From NCBI RefSeq assembly GCF_009728735.1, contig NZ_CP024636.1, forward strand, positions 3,413,387-3,477,386: a DNA stretch of 64,000 nucleotides, in the 5' to 3' direction. The stretch is from Pantoea phytobeneficialis (lineage in GTDB: Bacteria > Pseudomonadota > Gammaproteobacteria > Enterobacterales > Enterobacteriaceae). The notes under the pieces were generated by a model that saw nothing but the letters and a program-made list of their open reading frames with translations, had not been told where the DNA came from and did not search any database. Shown in pieces: positions 8,837-17,435 of this stretch. Both the position numbers and the translations under genes were made by a program. Positions within the stretch are counted from its first letter, which is position 1. The number at the start of each line of letters is the position of its first letter.

Positions 8837-9895
8837 ATGTTACGCGCTGACAAGCCCATTTCGTCGATTGAGTTCTGGTTCTACCGCCACTATCGCGCCG
8901 TACACGGCGTGCGTATCGCTATCGCTTTTGTCCTGAGCTTTTTGTTTGTCCGTCTGACGGACATTCCGGAAGGCACCTGGCCACTGATTACGCTGGTGGT
9001 GGTGATGGGGCCAATCTCGACCTGGGGTAATGTCTTTCCGCGCGTAGTACAGCGCATCATTGGCACCTTTGCCGGGGCGATCTCCGGATTGATCGCGCTG
9101 AAGCTGGAGTTGATATCCTTGCCCGTGATGTTGGTGTGGTGTTTTGCGGTGATGGTGATTTGTGGTTATCTCACCCTCGGCAAACATCCGTATATGGCGT
9201 TGTTAATTGGTATCACCCTCAGCGTCGTGGTTGGCGCACCGGCAGGGGATTTCACCGTCGCGTTATGGCGTGGTGGCGATGTGATTCTCGGATCGCTAAT
9301 GGCGCTGCTGTTTACTGCTATCTGGGCGCAGCGCGCTTATACCCACTGGCGCATCCAGTTGTCGGACGCCTTTATCAGCATGGCGAAAATTCATCATACC
9401 GGCTTCTCAGCTAACCTGGTGGATAAGCCGCGCCTGAACAAACCGTTCCAGAAGCTACTCACCAATGTGATCAAGATGCGTGCCTTGTTGGAACCCGCCA
9501 GTAAAGAGACACGCATTCCCAAATCGGTGTTTGAAGCCATTCAGACCATTAACCGTAATATGGTTAACACCATGCAGATGCAAATTGATGCGTGGTGGGC
9601 GTCACGCGAAAGCCACTATTTGCTGCTCAACGCACCGACCCTGCGCCGCACGCAGCAAATGACGGAAAACACCCTGAACGCACTGGCGGCGTTAATGGTG
9701 AAAGGGGAGACGGAGCAGGTGACAGCCAACAGCCACGAGCTGGGCAGCATCATGCAGGAGCTGGAGCAGTTGATTGCCACTGGCAGCAAGCAACTGGAAA
9801 CCACCTCGATCTACGGCTACGTCTGGCTGAGTCTGGAACAGGCGCGTCAACTGGAGCGTATGACCGATCTGGTAAGGCTGGCGTTACGTAAATAG
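8837..9895 (+). CDS. yeeA: FUSC-family inner-membrane protein YeeA
   Basis: A 352-residue membrane protein with about six hydrophobic helices between residues 20 and 165, followed by a long helical cytoplasmic domain. This is the layout of the FUSC/aromatic-acid-exporter family (E. coli YeeA has 352 residues). Function is unproven; relatives such as AaeB act in efflux. The gene follows sbmC with 171 bases between them and precedes yeeX, as in E. coli. Confidence 0.86.
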   Translation: MLRADKPISSIEFWFYRHYRAVHGVRIAIAFVLSFLFVRLTDIPEGTWPLITLVVVMGPISTWGNVFPRVVQRIIGTFAGAISGLIALKLELISLPVMLVWCFAVMVICGYLTLGKHPYMALLIGITLSVVVGAPAGDFTVALWRGGDVILGSLMALLFTAIWAQRAYTHWRIQLSDAFISMAKIHHTGFSANLVDKPRLNKPFQKLLTNVIKMRALLEPASKETRIPKSVFEAIQTINRNMVNTMQMQIDAWWASRESHYLLLNAPTLRRTQQMTENTLNALAALMVKGETEQVTANSHELGSIMQELEQLIATGSKQLETTSIYGYVWLSLEQARQLERMTDLVRLALRK

Positions 9896-10056
9896 TTTTC
9901 CGGGGCAATGACTTAATGTGAATCGCCCTTTCTTTGCGCTAAGATAAGTGCCAGTCCGATTTTAGATGTGAGAATTGCTTACAGGGCTGGCAAGCCGCTA
10001 AGCTAAAGGTTATGACTATCTCGCCTGCTCAAGCAGGCCCTAAGAAAGGTGCCAAC

Positions 10057-10377
10057 ATGGAAAATGCCAAGCAATCATTTCAGGACGTTCTGGAGTTTGT
10101 GCGTATGTTTCGTCGTAAAAACAAACTACAGCGCGAAATTACGGATAACGAAAAGAAAATCCGTGATAACCAGAAACGTGTGTTGCTGCTGGACAACCTG
10201 AGCGAATACATCAAACCGGGCATGAGCGTTGAGGCGATTCAGGAAATTATCGCCAGCATGCGCGTGGATTATGAAGATCGCGTTGACGAATACATCATCA
10301 AAAATGCCGACCTCTCCAAAGAGCGTCGCGAGCTGTCGAAAAAGCTCAAAGCGATGGGCGAACCCAAACCGCAATAA
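10057..10377 (+). CDS. yeeX: DUF496 family protein YeeX
   Basis: A 106-residue, highly charged, largely helical (coiled-coil-like) cytoplasmic protein matching the DUF496/YeeX family of enterobacteria. The ATG at 10057 (MENAKQSF) is preferred: AAGAAAGG lies upstream, and the 15 residues encoded from 10012 look like untranslated leader. Function is unknown. A strong intrinsic terminator follows the stop codon directly. Confidence 0.88.
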   Translation: MENAKQSFQDVLEFVRMFRRKNKLQREITDNEKKIRDNQKRVLLLDNLSEYIKPGMSVEAIQEIIASMRVDYEDRVDEYIIKNADLSKERRELSKKLKAMGEPKPQ

Positions 10378-10379
10378 GA

Positions 10380-10409
10380 TTCAGGGGCCATTTGGCCCCT
10401 GAATTTTTT
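10380..10409 (+). terminator. Intrinsic terminator of yeeX
   Basis: An 11-base inverted repeat (TTCAGGGGCCA at 10380-10390 and its complement at 10393-10403) is followed by six T residues. It starts two bases after the yeeX stop codon. Confidence 0.92.
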
Positions 10410-10439
10410 GCCGATACTGCACTCACTAACATATTGCAC

Positions 10440-10481
10440 ATCTCCCTCTACCGTCTTGCGGGAGAGGGCCGGGGTGAGGGT
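10440..10481. repeat. Short REP-like element rich in CCCTC/GAGGG
   Basis: The stretch CTCCCTCTACCG...CGGGAGAGGGCCGGGGTGAGGG contains self-complementary CTCCC/GGGAG parts and resembles a short intergenic repeat common in many proteobacteria. It ends at the stop codon of the LacI-like gene and could serve as that gene's 3' hairpin on the minus strand. Only one copy is present in the window, so the repeat call rests on recognition of the sequence. Confidence 0.45.
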
Positions 10482-11539
10482 TAGTTGCGCATTAGCCGCC
10501 GGGCCAGCGCCTGCAACTGCTGCGCCACCTCTGCCGCATCCAGCCCGTTTTGCTGCGGTGCAGCGGTGGTTTCCCGGATCACCAATTGGGTTTCCAGCGA
10601 TGGCATTTCAGCACTGACGTCATTGAGCCGTGCCAGCAGGTGATCCACACTTTCCGCGCCCAACTGCTGTAAATCCTGACGCACCGTGGTGAGGGGCGGC
10701 TGGTACCAGGCGCTCTCTGCGGTGTCATCATAGCCAATCAACGATATTTCGCCGGGAATCCGCACGCCATGTTGGTGTAGCGCGCGCATCGCGCCCAGCG
10801 CCATCTGGTCGTTCGCCACCAACAGCGCCTGCGGCAGCGTGTGAGGCAACAAACTAAGTAAGGCCTGATAACCCGATGCCGCGCTCCAGTCCCCCTCCAG
10901 CACGCAACAGGCTTCCAGTTGATGAGCTGCCAGCGCCTGTTGCCAGGCCAGAAAGCGGCTGCGTGCCGAGGCGGAACTCGTCGGGCCATTCAATACGCCA
11001 ATCTGGCGATGGCCGAGCGCCACCAGATGATCTACCGCCTGACGCGCACCGGACTCGCTCAGGAACTGGCATTGCGCTACCCCGGCATGGCGTTCCACAT
11101 CAAGAAACAGCGCGGGTTTTGTGCCACACTGCTGCTGGATTTGCTCCGCTTCAGCCGCATCCAGCGGCAGGTTGATCAGCAGCGCATCGACCCGCTGGGC
11201 CAGCAGCTCATTAACCGTGTCCTGCGCATTGCCTGCGGTCATTGCAATCACCAGATGGTAACCGAGCGCCGTCGCGCGTTGCTGGATGGCGGAGGCAATC
11301 TGCGCCGGAGCCATCAGCGCCAGATCGCTGGTTGCCAGCCCCAGCGTGCGCGTGGCTTTACCTGCCAGTTGCTGCGCCACCCGGTTCGGCACATAGTTGA
11401 GTTGCTGCATCGCCGCTTCCACTTTGGCGCGGGTGCGGGGAGAAACCTGTGCGGCGCGGTTAAGCACGCGGGAGACAGTCTGGTAAGAAACCCCCGCCAG
11501 TTGGGCAACGTCATCGAGGGTTACGGAGCGCGAAGTCAT
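10481..11539 (-). CDS. LacI-family repressor closely resembling lactose repressor
   Basis: A 352-residue transcription factor. The N-terminal helix-turn-helix (about residues 5-26) includes GVSYQTVSRVLN, whose recognition residues match E. coli LacI, then the hinge PNRVAQQLAGK and a periplasmic-binding-type effector domain with LVANDQMALGAMRA and IGYDDT. Similarity to LacI extends along the protein, including a short C-terminal heptad-like segment related to the LacI tetramerisation helix. I chose the ATG at 11539 (MTSRSVTL); the longer frame adds 52 unlikely residues. No lacZ or lacY lies nearby. The divergent neighbour is ydcF, and no lac operator consensus is evident between them. The effector and targets are unknown. 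Confidence 0.82.
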   Translation of the reverse strand: MTSRSVTLDDVAQLAGVSYQTVSRVLNRAAQVSPRTRAKVEAAMQQLNYVPNRVAQQLAGKATRTLGLATSDLALMAPAQIASAIQQRATALGYHLVIAMTAGNAQDTVNELLAQRVDALLINLPLDAAEAEQIQQQCGTKPALFLDVERHAGVAQCQFLSESGARQAVDHLVALGHRQIGVLNGPTSSASARSRFLAWQQALAAHQLEACCVLEGDWSAASGYQALLSLLPHTLPQALLVANDQMALGAMRALHQHGVRIPGEISLIGYDDTAESAWYQPPLTTVRQDLQQLGAESVDHLLARLNDVSAEMPSLETQLVIRETTAAPQQNGLDAAEVAQQLQALARRLMRN

Positions 11540-11629
11540 TGATCTCTCCTGAAGATGAAGCTGCGAGTGTAGCAAATTTTTTCCCTTCGGCGAGGTCTTA
11601 AGCCAGGATGAAAACCTAAGGAGAACAGC

Positions 11630-12403
11630 ATGAAGCTTAATGGTGAACATATTCAGGATATCAATGCGCTGGCGGCATGGCTGGCGCTGGATCATATTCC
11701 GCAGGAGGGTACGCTGGAGGCCGATTTAGCCATTCTGGCCGGACATGCGGTGCTGCCGAATATTGAAGGTGTGGTCGCACTGACCAAAAAATATCAGCTC
11801 CCTTTGCTTATCAGCGGCGGTATCGGTCACTCCACGCCACTGCTGGCACAAATGATGGCGGCGCATCCGTTGTACCGGCAAATCGCGACTCAGGGTAAAA
11901 GCGAAGCAGAGATGCTGGGCGATATGGCGCGTCTGTTTGCCGCGTTGCCGGACGACCAACTGTTGCTGGAAGATAAATCGCGCAACTGTGGCGAAAATGC
12001 GGCCTTCAGCCAGCAGTTATTAGACAAACTGGCGTGGCAGCCGCAGCGGGTGATTCTGGTGCAGGATCCGCTGATGCAGCGTCGTACCTGGGAAACCTTC
12101 CGCTGGCAGTGGCGCGATCGTGACGATGCGCCTGAGTTTATCAGCTGGCCGGTGTTTACCCCGCAGGTGATGATGGATGCCGGTATGCTGCGTATTATCG
12201 GCGCGCCACCGCAGGGGTTGTGGTCAATGGAACGTTTTCTGTCGTTGCTGATGGGGGAAGTGCAGCGTCTGCGTGATGATGAAAACGGCTATGGCCCGCG
12301 CGGCAAAGGGTTCTTCGGTCATGTTGATGTCCCGGATGCGGTCGAAGCGGGCTGGCAAAGATTGATGCGCCTGCCAGGGGTGCAGTCGCGCATCAATGGA
12401 TAA
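11630..12403 (+). CDS. ydcF: DUF218/SanA-type protein YdcF
   Basis: A 257-residue protein of the DUF218 (ElyC/SanA/YdcF) family. The conserved segments DLAILAGHAVLPNIE, LPLLISGGIGHST, SRNCGENA and VQDPLMQRRTWETF match E. coli YdcF (266 residues) closely. E. coli YdcF is reported to bind S-adenosylmethionine; its physiological role is not established. No signal peptide is seen. AAGGAG seven bases before the ATG supports the start. The gene is divergent from the LacI-like repressor, with 90 bases between them. Confidence 0.85.
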   Translation: MKLNGEHIQDINALAAWLALDHIPQEGTLEADLAILAGHAVLPNIEGVVALTKKYQLPLLISGGIGHSTPLLAQMMAAHPLYRQIATQGKSEAEMLGDMARLFAALPDDQLLLEDKSRNCGENAAFSQQLLDKLAWQPQRVILVQDPLMQRRTWETFRWQWRDRDDAPEFISWPVFTPQVMMDAGMLRIIGAPPQGLWSMERFLSLLMGEVQRLRDDENGYGPRGKGFFGHVDVPDAVEAGWQRLMRLPGVQSRING

Positions 12404-12411
12404 TTAACCTT

Positions 12412-13392
12412 CTACGCCGTCAACACGATTTTCCCGACGTTAAGGCCCTCTTCCATGCGCTGATGGGCCGCCGCTGCTTCAGCAAGGGGATAGACACTGT
12501 CGATAATCGGTGCCAGTCCCTCCTTGCCAAATTCGGATAACCAGCGTTCACGGAAGCGTTGTGACATCGCGTGTTTGACCTCCTGACTGCGCGATTTCAT
12601 CACCGTGCCGAAAATTTGCAGGTGGCGATACAGCAGCCGATCCAGTGGAATTTTGGCATTTTCGATGCCGCCCATAATACCAATCTGCACCAGGCGACCG
12701 CCGAAGTTGAGCGCATTAACGTTACGTTCGAAGTAGGGCGCACCGATAAAGTCGAGGATCAAATCGACGCCGCGTTTCTCCGTCAGGCTGTCGACCACCG
12801 TGGCGAAATCCTCATGCACATAATCGATAACATAATCTGCCCCCATACGACGTACCAACTGATGAGCGCTGGCCTGGGCGGTGGTGATCACCGTTGCCCC
12901 GATGGCATGCGCCAGTTGTACCGCCGCACCACCCACGCCACCCGCCCCTGCATGGATTAACACCGTCTCGCCTGCCTGCAATTTACCGAGATTCACCAGC
13001 GCTTCATTGGCGGTGACAAACACTTCGGTGATGGCTGCCGCCTGGACGTAGTTCAGGCTGTCAGGGATCGGCATCGCCATGCGGTAATCAATGCGCGCCA
13101 CTTCGGCGTAAGCCCCACCGCCAACGATACCCATTACGCGGTCACCGACCTTGTAACCGGAAACTTCGGCACCGACGGCAATCACATCACCGGCGATTTC
13201 CAGCCCCATCAGGGTGGAATCCCCGAAGTCAGGGCGGCCATAGCCGCCACGACGATGGGTGAGATCGGCCCGGTTAACCCCGGCGGCGCGGGTGCGCACC
13301 AGTAAATCCTGTGGGCGCAGAACCGGTTCTGCAACCTCGGTCAGGGTTAACACCTCGGCCGGTCCAAACTGATCAAATGTAATGGCTTTCAT
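12412..13392 (-). CDS. NADPH:quinone oxidoreductase-like MDR protein
   Basis: A 326-residue, zinc-independent medium-chain dehydrogenase/reductase of the quinone oxidoreductase (PIG3-like) type. It has an N-terminal GroES-like domain with AGVNRADL, a central Rossmann motif AGAGGVGGAAVQLA (about 143-156) and the C-terminal GKIVL. The cysteines and histidines of zinc-binding alcohol dehydrogenases are absent. The ATG at 13392 (MKAITFDQFG) is preferred over the frame's upstream start, and AAGGAAAA precedes it. It is the third gene of an operon behind the aldehyde dehydrogenase and CMD genes. Likely role: NADPH reduction of quinones or reactive enones/aldehydes. Confidence 0.82.
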   Translation of the reverse strand: MKAITFDQFGPAEVLTLTEVAEPVLRPQDLLVRTRAAGVNRADLTHRRGGYGRPDFGDSTLMGLEIAGDVIAVGAEVSGYKVGDRVMGIVGGGAYAEVARIDYRMAMPIPDSLNYVQAAAITEVFVTANEALVNLGKLQAGETVLIHAGAGGVGGAAVQLAHAIGATVITTAQASAHQLVRRMGADYVIDYVHEDFATVVDSLTEKRGVDLILDFIGAPYFERNVNALNFGGRLVQIGIMGGIENAKIPLDRLLYRHLQIFGTVMKSRSQEVKHAMSQRFRERWLSEFGKEGLAPIIDSVYPLAEAAAAHQRMEEGLNVGKIVLTA

Positions 13393-13409
13393 GGTCTTTT
13401 CCTTAATTA

Positions 13410-13742
13410 TCAATTGCTCTGGTCATCGGCAAAGGTGGCGTTGGCATAGGCTGACGCGGTAATGGCGGCCGGGAAACCGGCATAAAACGCCATATGGGTA
13501 ATCACGGCACTTAACTCGGTTTGGGTCAGGCCATTTTCGATACCACGGCGTAAATGCGCGGGCAGCTCATTGGCGTGGTTCAGTGCAATCAGACAGGCGA
13601 TGGTGATCAGGCTGCGGTCGCGCGGGGCCAGATCCGCATCTTTCCAGACGTCTGAATACAGCGGCTGTTCAACAAAGTCCGCCAGTTTCGGGGTAAACGG
13701 ACGAGCGGCAGCGCGCGGGCTGGTGAAATCAATCGGTTTCAT
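13410..13742 (-). CDS. Carboxymuconolactone decarboxylase (CMD)/AhpD-family protein
   Basis: A 110-residue small helical protein of the CMD family, recognised by PRDRSLITIACLIAL and the helix LPAHLRRGIENGLTQTEL. It lacks the CxxC pair of peroxidase-type AhpD proteins, so it is more like gamma-CMD decarboxylase-type members. ATG at 13742 is chosen because AAGGAG lies six bases upstream, while the ATG at 13748 abuts that site. It lies between the aldehyde dehydrogenase and quinone oxidoreductase genes, suggesting a shared detoxification or catabolic pathway whose substrate I cannot name. Confidence 0.8.
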   Translation of the reverse strand: MKPIDFTSPRAAARPFTPKLADFVEQPLYSDVWKDADLAPRDRSLITIACLIALNHANELPAHLRRGIENGLTQTELSAVITHMAFYAGFPAAITASAYANATFADDQSN

Positions 13743-13752
13743 GGTCATCTCC

Positions 13753-15192
13753 TTAAATCTGGCTGATAAATTTATTGGTCAGGTAATGTTCAATGCCTTC
13801 GGTACCGCCTTCAGAGCCGTGGCCGCTCTCCTTCATTCCGCCGAACGGCAACTCGGTCGCAATGATGCGGTACTGATTGATGCCGATCATCCCGGCTTCG
13901 AGGCCATCGCCGACATCAATGGCGGTACGGGCATCACGGGTAAAGGCATAGGCAGACAGTCCGTAGGGCAGGCGATTGGCTTCTGCCAGGCCGTCTTCCA
14001 GCGCGTCGAAGGGGCGCATCACGGCAATCGGGCCAAACGGTTCTTCATGCATGATGCGGGCGCTCATCGGCACATCCGCCAGCACGGTGGGTTGGAAGAA
14101 ATAACCGGGACCCGCAATACGTTTGCCGCCGATCAGTACTTTTGCCCCCTGGGCGACGGCATCCGCCACCAGCAATTCCATCTTCTCCAGCTGACGTTGA
14201 TTCGCCAGCGGGCCAACCTGCGTTCCTGCCGCCATACCGTCACCAATCACCAGCTTCTCGGTTGCGGCGACAAAGGCCGCGACAAAGCGTTCATATACCG
14301 GACGCTGGATCAGAAAGCGGGTGGAAGAGATACAGATTTGGCCGGTGCCACGGAAGCGATTTGCGGCGCCCCCGGTTGCGGCGGCATCGATATCGGCATC
14401 GGCAAACACCAACACCGGACCGTGTCCCCCCAGCTCCAGCGTGATGGGTTTTACCCCGTCGGCGGCACGTTCTGACAGTAGACGACCGACCGGAACCGAA
14501 CCGGTGAAGGCCACCTTACGAATGATCGGTGAGGCGATGAGCTGAGAAGAGACTTTATCCGGTACGCCAAAGACAATTTGCAGCACCCCTTTTGGCAGGC
14601 CAGCCTCGTCGAGACAGCGCGCCAGCGCCAGTGCCGTTGCCGGGCTTTCCTCACCGGGTTTCAGAATCACGCTGCATCCCGCAGCCAGCGCGGCAGACAA
14701 CTTGCGTGCCGGGGTGATAGCCGGGAAGTTCCACGGGGTGAAGGCGGCGACCGGGCCAATGGCCTGACGTTTCACCAGTTGCTGCACGCCGGGACGATTG
14801 GCGGGCACCACGCGGCCATGAATACGGCGGGCTTCTTCGGCGAACCATTCGAAGTATTCGGCGGCGCGCAGCACTTCATCACGGCTCTCGGTCAGCGGCT
14901 TGCCCTCTTCGAGGGTCATCTGCGTGGCGATATGCTCAGCGCGTTCACGCATCAGTTCCGCTGCACGCTTCATAATGCGCGCCCGTTCAGCGGGGACGGT
15001 GTGACGCCAGACGTCAAAGCTGTCACGCGCAACATCCAGCGCCAGCGCCAGGTCAGCTTCGGTCGCCAGCGGCAGGCGGCCAAGTACGTTGCCAGTCGCC
15101 GGGTTTACCACGGCGGCGGTATCGCGGTCGTCGGCGTTCAGCCACTTGCCATTGATGAACAGGTAAAGTGAATCATAAGTTGGGTTTTGCAT
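13753..15192 (-). CDS. NAD(P)-dependent succinate-semialdehyde dehydrogenase-like aldehyde dehydrogenase
   Basis: A 479-residue aldehyde dehydrogenase. Visible are TPWNFP (about residue 150), the cofactor-loop FTGSVPVGR (about 225), the catalytic glutamate in LELGGHGP (about 250) and the catalytic cysteine region GQICIS (about 285). The sequence is closest in character to GabD/SSADH-type enzymes. The start at 15192 (MQNPTYDS) has GGAAGAAGA upstream; the longer frame adds 81 implausible residues. It opens the operon with the CMD and MDR genes and is divergent from a LysR regulator. The substrate is not determined by the sequence. Confidence 0.85.
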   Translation of the reverse strand: MQNPTYDSLYLFINGKWLNADDRDTAAVVNPATGNVLGRLPLATEADLALALDVARDSFDVWRHTVPAERARIMKRAAELMRERAEHIATQMTLEEGKPLTESRDEVLRAAEYFEWFAEEARRIHGRVVPANRPGVQQLVKRQAIGPVAAFTPWNFPAITPARKLSAALAAGCSVILKPGEESPATALALARCLDEAGLPKGVLQIVFGVPDKVSSQLIASPIIRKVAFTGSVPVGRLLSERAADGVKPITLELGGHGPVLVFADADIDAAATGGAANRFRGTGQICISSTRFLIQRPVYERFVAAFVAATEKLVIGDGMAAGTQVGPLANQRQLEKMELLVADAVAQGAKVLIGGKRIAGPGYFFQPTVLADVPMSARIMHEEPFGPIAVMRPFDALEDGLAEANRLPYGLSAYAFTRDARTAIDVGDGLEAGMIGINQYRIIATELPFGGMKESGHGSEGGTEGIEHYLTNKFISQI

Positions 15193-15308
15193 GGTCTTCT
15201 TCCTCAGATGGATGATGTTGTTGATTTGCGTTGAGAAGAAGGTTAAGCCCGGCGAGCTTCGCTGATAAGATGGCCTTTCCCCACAACAGCTATGCAAGAA
15301 ATGCACAG

Positions 15309-16235
15309 ATGCAATCAGAGAAATTTGCCGAGTTCCTTGGCGTCTTCGTTGACGTCGCACGCGAGAGTAGTTTTTCCGCTGCTGGTCGGCGGCGTGGCCG
15401 TACCCCCTCGTCGATTGGTCGTCAGATTGATGCACTGGAAGCGCATCTTGATACGCCGTTGTTTCTGCGCTCCACCCGCCATCTCACCCTGACGGATGCC
15501 GGTGAAGCCTTGTTGATCCGTGCCAGACAGATTCTGGATTCGCTGGTGGATGCACAGCAGGAGCTGGCGTCGATGAAAGGGGAAGTCACCGGGATTTTGC
15601 GCGTGGCCTGCTACCCGACCTTTGGCAAGCGCTACGTGCTGCCGGTGATGGGGGAACTGGCCCGTCAGCACCCGGATTTACGGCTGGAGCTGGATCTGAC
15701 CGAACGTCTGGCTGACCCGGTAGCGGAACGTCTGGATCTGGTGATCCGCATCGGGGATATGGCGGACAGTACCCTGATTGGCAGTCGCATTGCTGTTCAG
15801 ACCCGCGTGTTGTGCGCCAGTCCGGCATATCTGGCGCAGCACGAGGGACCTGCCACGCTGGCCGATCTGGCCGCACATCGGCTGATCGACAAATTACATG
15901 GCTCCGACCTGTTGGGTTGGTCTGCGGTGCTGGGGCATCCGACACGGGCATCCAACACCGCACCGGTTTTTGGTTGTGATGATTTTGAAGGGATGCGTCT
16001 GGCGGCGGTGGAGGGACTAGGAATCGCTTATCTCCCCGATTGGGTGGTGGGGGAGGATATCAAGGCCGGGGTTTTGCAGCAGATTTTTCCTGAGTGGTCG
16101 GCACAGCCGCAGGCGGCAACCGGGATTTACGCGTTACGCGCGTTACGTCATCCCCCGGCTCGCGTCACCCTGTTTCTTGATGCCTTGCGCACCCGGATTG
16201 GCAATCCGGCGATCTGGTCAGTGCAGGATATTTAA
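15309..16235 (+). CDS. LysR-family transcriptional regulator
   Basis: A 308-residue LysR protein: N-terminal winged helix-turn-helix (about residues 5-62, with FVDVARESSFSAAGRRRGRTPSSIGRQI) and a periplasmic-binding-like effector domain. It is divergent from the aldehyde dehydrogenase operon, with about 116 bases between the starts, and is the likely activator of that operon. The start is uncertain: ATG at 15309 (MQSEKFAEFLG) gives the usual LysR length, but no strong Shine-Dalgarno is visible, and an in-frame ATG lies at 15270. Confidence 0.82.
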   Translation: MQSEKFAEFLGVFVDVARESSFSAAGRRRGRTPSSIGRQIDALEAHLDTPLFLRSTRHLTLTDAGEALLIRARQILDSLVDAQQELASMKGEVTGILRVACYPTFGKRYVLPVMGELARQHPDLRLELDLTERLADPVAERLDLVIRIGDMADSTLIGSRIAVQTRVLCASPAYLAQHEGPATLADLAAHRLIDKLHGSDLLGWSAVLGHPTRASNTAPVFGCDDFEGMRLAAVEGLGIAYLPDWVVGEDIKAGVLQQIFPEWSAQPQAATGIYALRALRHPPARVTLFLDALRTRIGNPAIWSVQDI

Positions 16236-16240
16236 TGGGC

Positions 16241-16312
16241 GTAGCGGCGCGATTTATCGCGCGCCTTTGACCTTGTGCAGCAGGCAAAATGCGTGATAAA
16301 TCGCGCCGCTAC
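16241..16312. repeat. Paired palindromic repeat (GTAGCGGCGCGATTTATCG family), copy 1
   Basis: Two inverted copies of a 22-base unit that begins GTAGCGGCGCGATTTATCG lie at 16241-16262 and 16291-16312, separated by 28 bases. Each unit is itself partly palindromic around ATTTAT/ATAAAT. The whole can fold as a long cruciform and sits between the LysR gene and the convergent reductase gene. Related units occur at 30667, 37193 and 51509. Confidence 0.85.
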
Positions 16313-16321
16313 GGTTGGCGA

Positions 16322-17233
16322 TTACCGGTTCTTCAGATACACCTGCAAATTAACATACACCGCATTCAGCAGCGGCGTAGCCACCCCGTTGCGCGTGGCG
16401 CGCGCCACCAGGTCACCGATGATCTGATCCGCCTCAATATCAAAGCCCTGGGTCAGGTCACGGTACATCGAAGAGGTCATTGGGGTGGCCGGATTATTCA
16501 GCGTCTCAAGAATCTTCGCCGTCACCGCCGGGCGCTCAAGATAGCCTTCGGCGCTGATCACCTTCAGCACTTCACCGAAGATGCCCTGCAACAACGCTTC
16601 CCCGCCCTGTGATGTCAGGATTTGCTGAGTATTGCCGCGCCCGAGGCAGCACACGGCTCCCAGCGTACTCAGCAGCAACCACTTCTCCCACAGCTCACTG
16701 CTGATGTTGTCGGCAAACACGGTGTTGAACTGCGCACCGCGCAACGTCTCATCCACCCGTTGCAGACGCGCGTCATTCACGCCGTTCAGCGCCCCGTAGA
16801 ACAGGATATGCAGCGGCGTCATCTGCACCACTTCGCCGTTCTCACCGAGGGTGGCGTTGATTTTACACAGGCCGCCAATCACCTTGTCGCCAAAACGTTT
16901 TTGCAACGTATCGATATGCCGCATGCCGTTGAGAATTGGCATAATCAGGGTGTCAGGGCCGACAGCCGGGGCGATATCTTCCATCGCCTGCGCCAGACCA
17001 AAACTTTTTACCGTCAGGATAATCAGGTCATAGCTGCCGTCCAGCGTGCCGGCCTGTACCAGTTGCGGATGCAGGGTTTCGGTGCTGTCGGGGGTTTTCA
17101 GCACCATCCCGTTCGCTTTTAACTGCTGAAAACGGCGCTCGCGCACCAGAAAAGTCACATCACGTCCTGCTTGCGCCAGACGCGCACCGAAATACCCGCC
17201 GGTTGCGCCGGCGCCGACTACCAGAATGCGCAT
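16322..17233 (-). CDS. 2-dehydropantoate 2-reductase-family protein (PanE-like)
   Basis: A 303-residue NADPH-dependent reductase of the ApbA/PanE family. It has the N-terminal GAGATGGYFGARLA (about residues 7-20), the central LTVKSF with its nucleotide-binding-domain lysine, and a C-terminal domain with ELWEKWLLLSTLGAVCCL and the helical segment ending DQIIGDLVARATRNGVATPLL. This length is typical of PanE paralogues, several of which act on other 2-keto acids. No pantothenate genes are near, so a ketopantoate role is only one option. The gene is monocistronic and divergent from the EF-G-like gene. Confidence 0.82.
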   Translation of the reverse strand: MRILVVGAGATGGYFGARLAQAGRDVTFLVRERRFQQLKANGMVLKTPDSTETLHPQLVQAGTLDGSYDLIILTVKSFGLAQAMEDIAPAVGPDTLIMPILNGMRHIDTLQKRFGDKVIGGLCKINATLGENGEVVQMTPLHILFYGALNGVNDARLQRVDETLRGAQFNTVFADNISSELWEKWLLLSTLGAVCCLGRGNTQQILTSQGGEALLQGIFGEVLKVISAEGYLERPAVTAKILETLNNPATPMTSSMYRDLTQGFDIEADQIIGDLVARATRNGVATPLLNAVYVNLQVYLKNR

Positions 17234-17324
17234 GGTTGTGTTTCCCGTTGTGAATGAGACCCCTACCTTAAAACGCAGCGCTGAGGGATGCCAGTGGACA
17301 AATGCGTATGCATGTAAAGGACTG

Positions 17325-17372
17325 ATGAAAAACAGCTCAATCTGTTCGCATTTCTTCCTGCGCGAGGTCTAA
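17325..17372 (+). CDS. Putative 15-residue leader peptide upstream of EF-G paralogue
   Basis: A short frame, ATG to TAA, encodes MKNSSICSHFFLREV. TAAAGGA ends three bases before the ATG, a usable though close Shine-Dalgarno. It ends 13 bases before a terminator-like hairpin and 63 bases before the EF-G-like ATG. Leader peptide plus terminator upstream of a translation-factor-like gene recalls ribosome-mediated attenuation of ribosome-protection and antibiotic-resistance genes. The frame is short enough to occur by chance; the case rests on its position. Confidence 0.4.
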   Translation: MKNSSICSHFFLREV

Positions 17373-17385
17373 GCTGATTGGCAAC

Positions 17386-17410
17386 GGCGGGCAATGGTGC
17401 CCGCCTTTTT
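17386..17410 (+). terminator. Intrinsic-terminator-like hairpin (candidate attenuator) before EF-G paralogue
   Basis: GGCGGGCA (17386-17393) and TGCCCGCC (17398-17405) form a perfect eight-base stem with an ATGG loop, followed by five T residues on the plus strand. No plus-strand gene lies upstream other than the putative leader peptide, because the preceding gene runs the other way. So the hairpin probably stops transcripts that begin in this gap. It ends 25 bases before the EF-G-like start codon. I could not identify a convincing alternative antiterminator pairing. Confidence 0.7.
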
Positions 17411-17435
17411 CCGTCGAACTGACTAAGGACGCATC

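Noticed and set aside
11540..11629. A lac operator between the LacI-like gene and ydcF
   Set aside because: No AATTGTGAGC-type inverted repeat is present in these 90 bases.
13570..14475. Long open frame opposite the aldehyde dehydrogenase and CMD genes (about 300 codons)
   Set aside because: It is antisense to well-supported genes with clear family motifs, has no ribosome binding site, and its translation has a low-complexity, shadow-like composition.
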